In this document: positions 63,724-64,000 of the stretch, one piece after another
Position numbering within the stretch: the stretch's first letter is position 1
Layout of the letters: the number at the start of each line of letters is the position of its first letter
Assembly: GCF_900105115.1 (NCBI RefSeq)
Contig: NZ_FNRV01000001.1
Location: forward strand, 434,001 to 498,000
Reading direction: 5' to 3'
From: Pseudomonas mohnii
GTDB taxonomy: Bacteria; Pseudomonadota; Gammaproteobacteria; Pseudomonadales; Pseudomonadaceae
Length of the DNA: 64,000 nt
Program-made: the position numbers and the translations under genes
Notes under the pieces: generated by a model
Seen by the model: the letters and a program-made list of their open reading frames with translations, nothing else
What the model was told of the DNA's origin: nothing
Databases searched by the model: none

Positions 63724-64000
63724 ATGACCCACTATGCCTTGTTGATCGATGGGCAATTGCAAACCGCTGAACACCTGGATGAGGTGCTCGATCCTGCCAC
63801 CGAACAGGTCGTCGGCTACGCCGCGCGTGCCAGCGAAGCTCAGGTCGATGCAGCAGTTGAAGCGGCGCAACGTGCGTTTGCCGCCTGGGCTGCCGACCCG
63901 CAGGCGCGACGCCATGCACTGGCCCTGGCCGCGGCAATACTGCGGGAAAACAGTCAACAGATCGCTGAACTGATCAGCCTCGAGCAAGGACGGCCCGTGC
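63724..64000 (+). CDS. aldehyde dehydrogenase, N-terminal part (cut by window edge)
   Basis: 92 codons are visible from an ATG preceded by GAGGA. The protein begins MTHYALLIDGQLQTAEHLD, followed by VLDPATEQVVGYAARA and AFAAWAADPQARRHALALAA, then ISLEQGRPV. These are the N-terminal features of NAD(P)-dependent aldehyde dehydrogenases. The catalytic Cys lies beyond the window. Confidence 0.88.
   Translation, partial: MTHYALLIDGQLQTAEHLDEVLDPATEQVVGYAARASEAQVDAAVEAAQRAFAAWAADPQARRHALALAAAILRENSQQIAELISLEQGRPV

Overview
The window looks like a Pseudomonas chromosome of the fluorescens/putida type. This rests on recognisable families and signals: an OprI-type lipoprotein, Anr/FNR boxes, sigma-54 promoters with an SfnR-like activator, REP elements and Pseudomonas-style insertion remnants. 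It was read by eye; no database search was run. There are no rRNA genes and no CRISPR array. One intact tRNA (Cys) is present.

Region 1 (1-16.3 kb) is a low-oxygen/stress cluster. It holds an RNA-processing-type metallo-beta-lactamase (cut by the left edge), four double-domain universal stress proteins, an OprI-like lipoprotein, a BON-domain protein, a second-type FtsH, a diheme cytochrome c, an erythromycin-esterase homologue, two phosphoribosyltransferases, a PRPP-synthetase-like protein, a nitroreductase and a zinc-ribbon protein. Twelve sites fitting TTGAT-N4-ATCAA (five or six perfect) sit in front of these genes, which suggests one Anr/FNR regulon. A dienelactone-hydrolase gene and a GroEL-like gene survive only as deleted remnants. 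A diguanylate cyclase and several very small genes follow (16.7-19.1 kb).

Region 2 (19.2-35.0 kb) is a decayed mobile region bounded by three direct copies of the tRNA-Cys 3' half plus its terminator. Only the right-hand copy is a full tRNA. Between them lie cargo genes (aldo/keto reductase with a divergent LysR regulator, a DUF4214 surface protein, a periplasmic metallopeptidase, VOC and DUF2721 proteins) and wreckage (umuC, IS30, a broken IS66, phage lysis and tail genes). No integrase was found.

Region 3 (35.4-40.7 kb) has a truncated LysR gene, adhP, a VOC protein, and a DUF2946 protein with a TonB receptor followed by a copC remnant.

Region 4 (40.7-64 kb) is the most interesting part: a sigma-54 controlled cluster that appears to scavenge organic sulfur. 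It encodes two paralogous class II aldolase-like proteins, two TonB receptors, a periplasmic binding protein, an SsuD-like flavin monooxygenase, a heterodimeric ABC exporter, two DszB-like proteins, an SsuBC-like importer, an SfnR-like activator, a dedicated TonB-ExbB-ExbD set, a GMC oxidoreductase and an aldehyde dehydrogenase (cut by the right edge). Seven sigma-54 promoters are each preceded by, or share, a TGCTG-N6-CAGCA palindrome. Several of the proteins contain almost no cysteine or methionine, which is independent evidence for expression under sulfur starvation. One DszB-like protein keeps the Cys-His-Arg catalytic set and its cysteine is the only one in the protein; the neighbouring copy has serine at that position.
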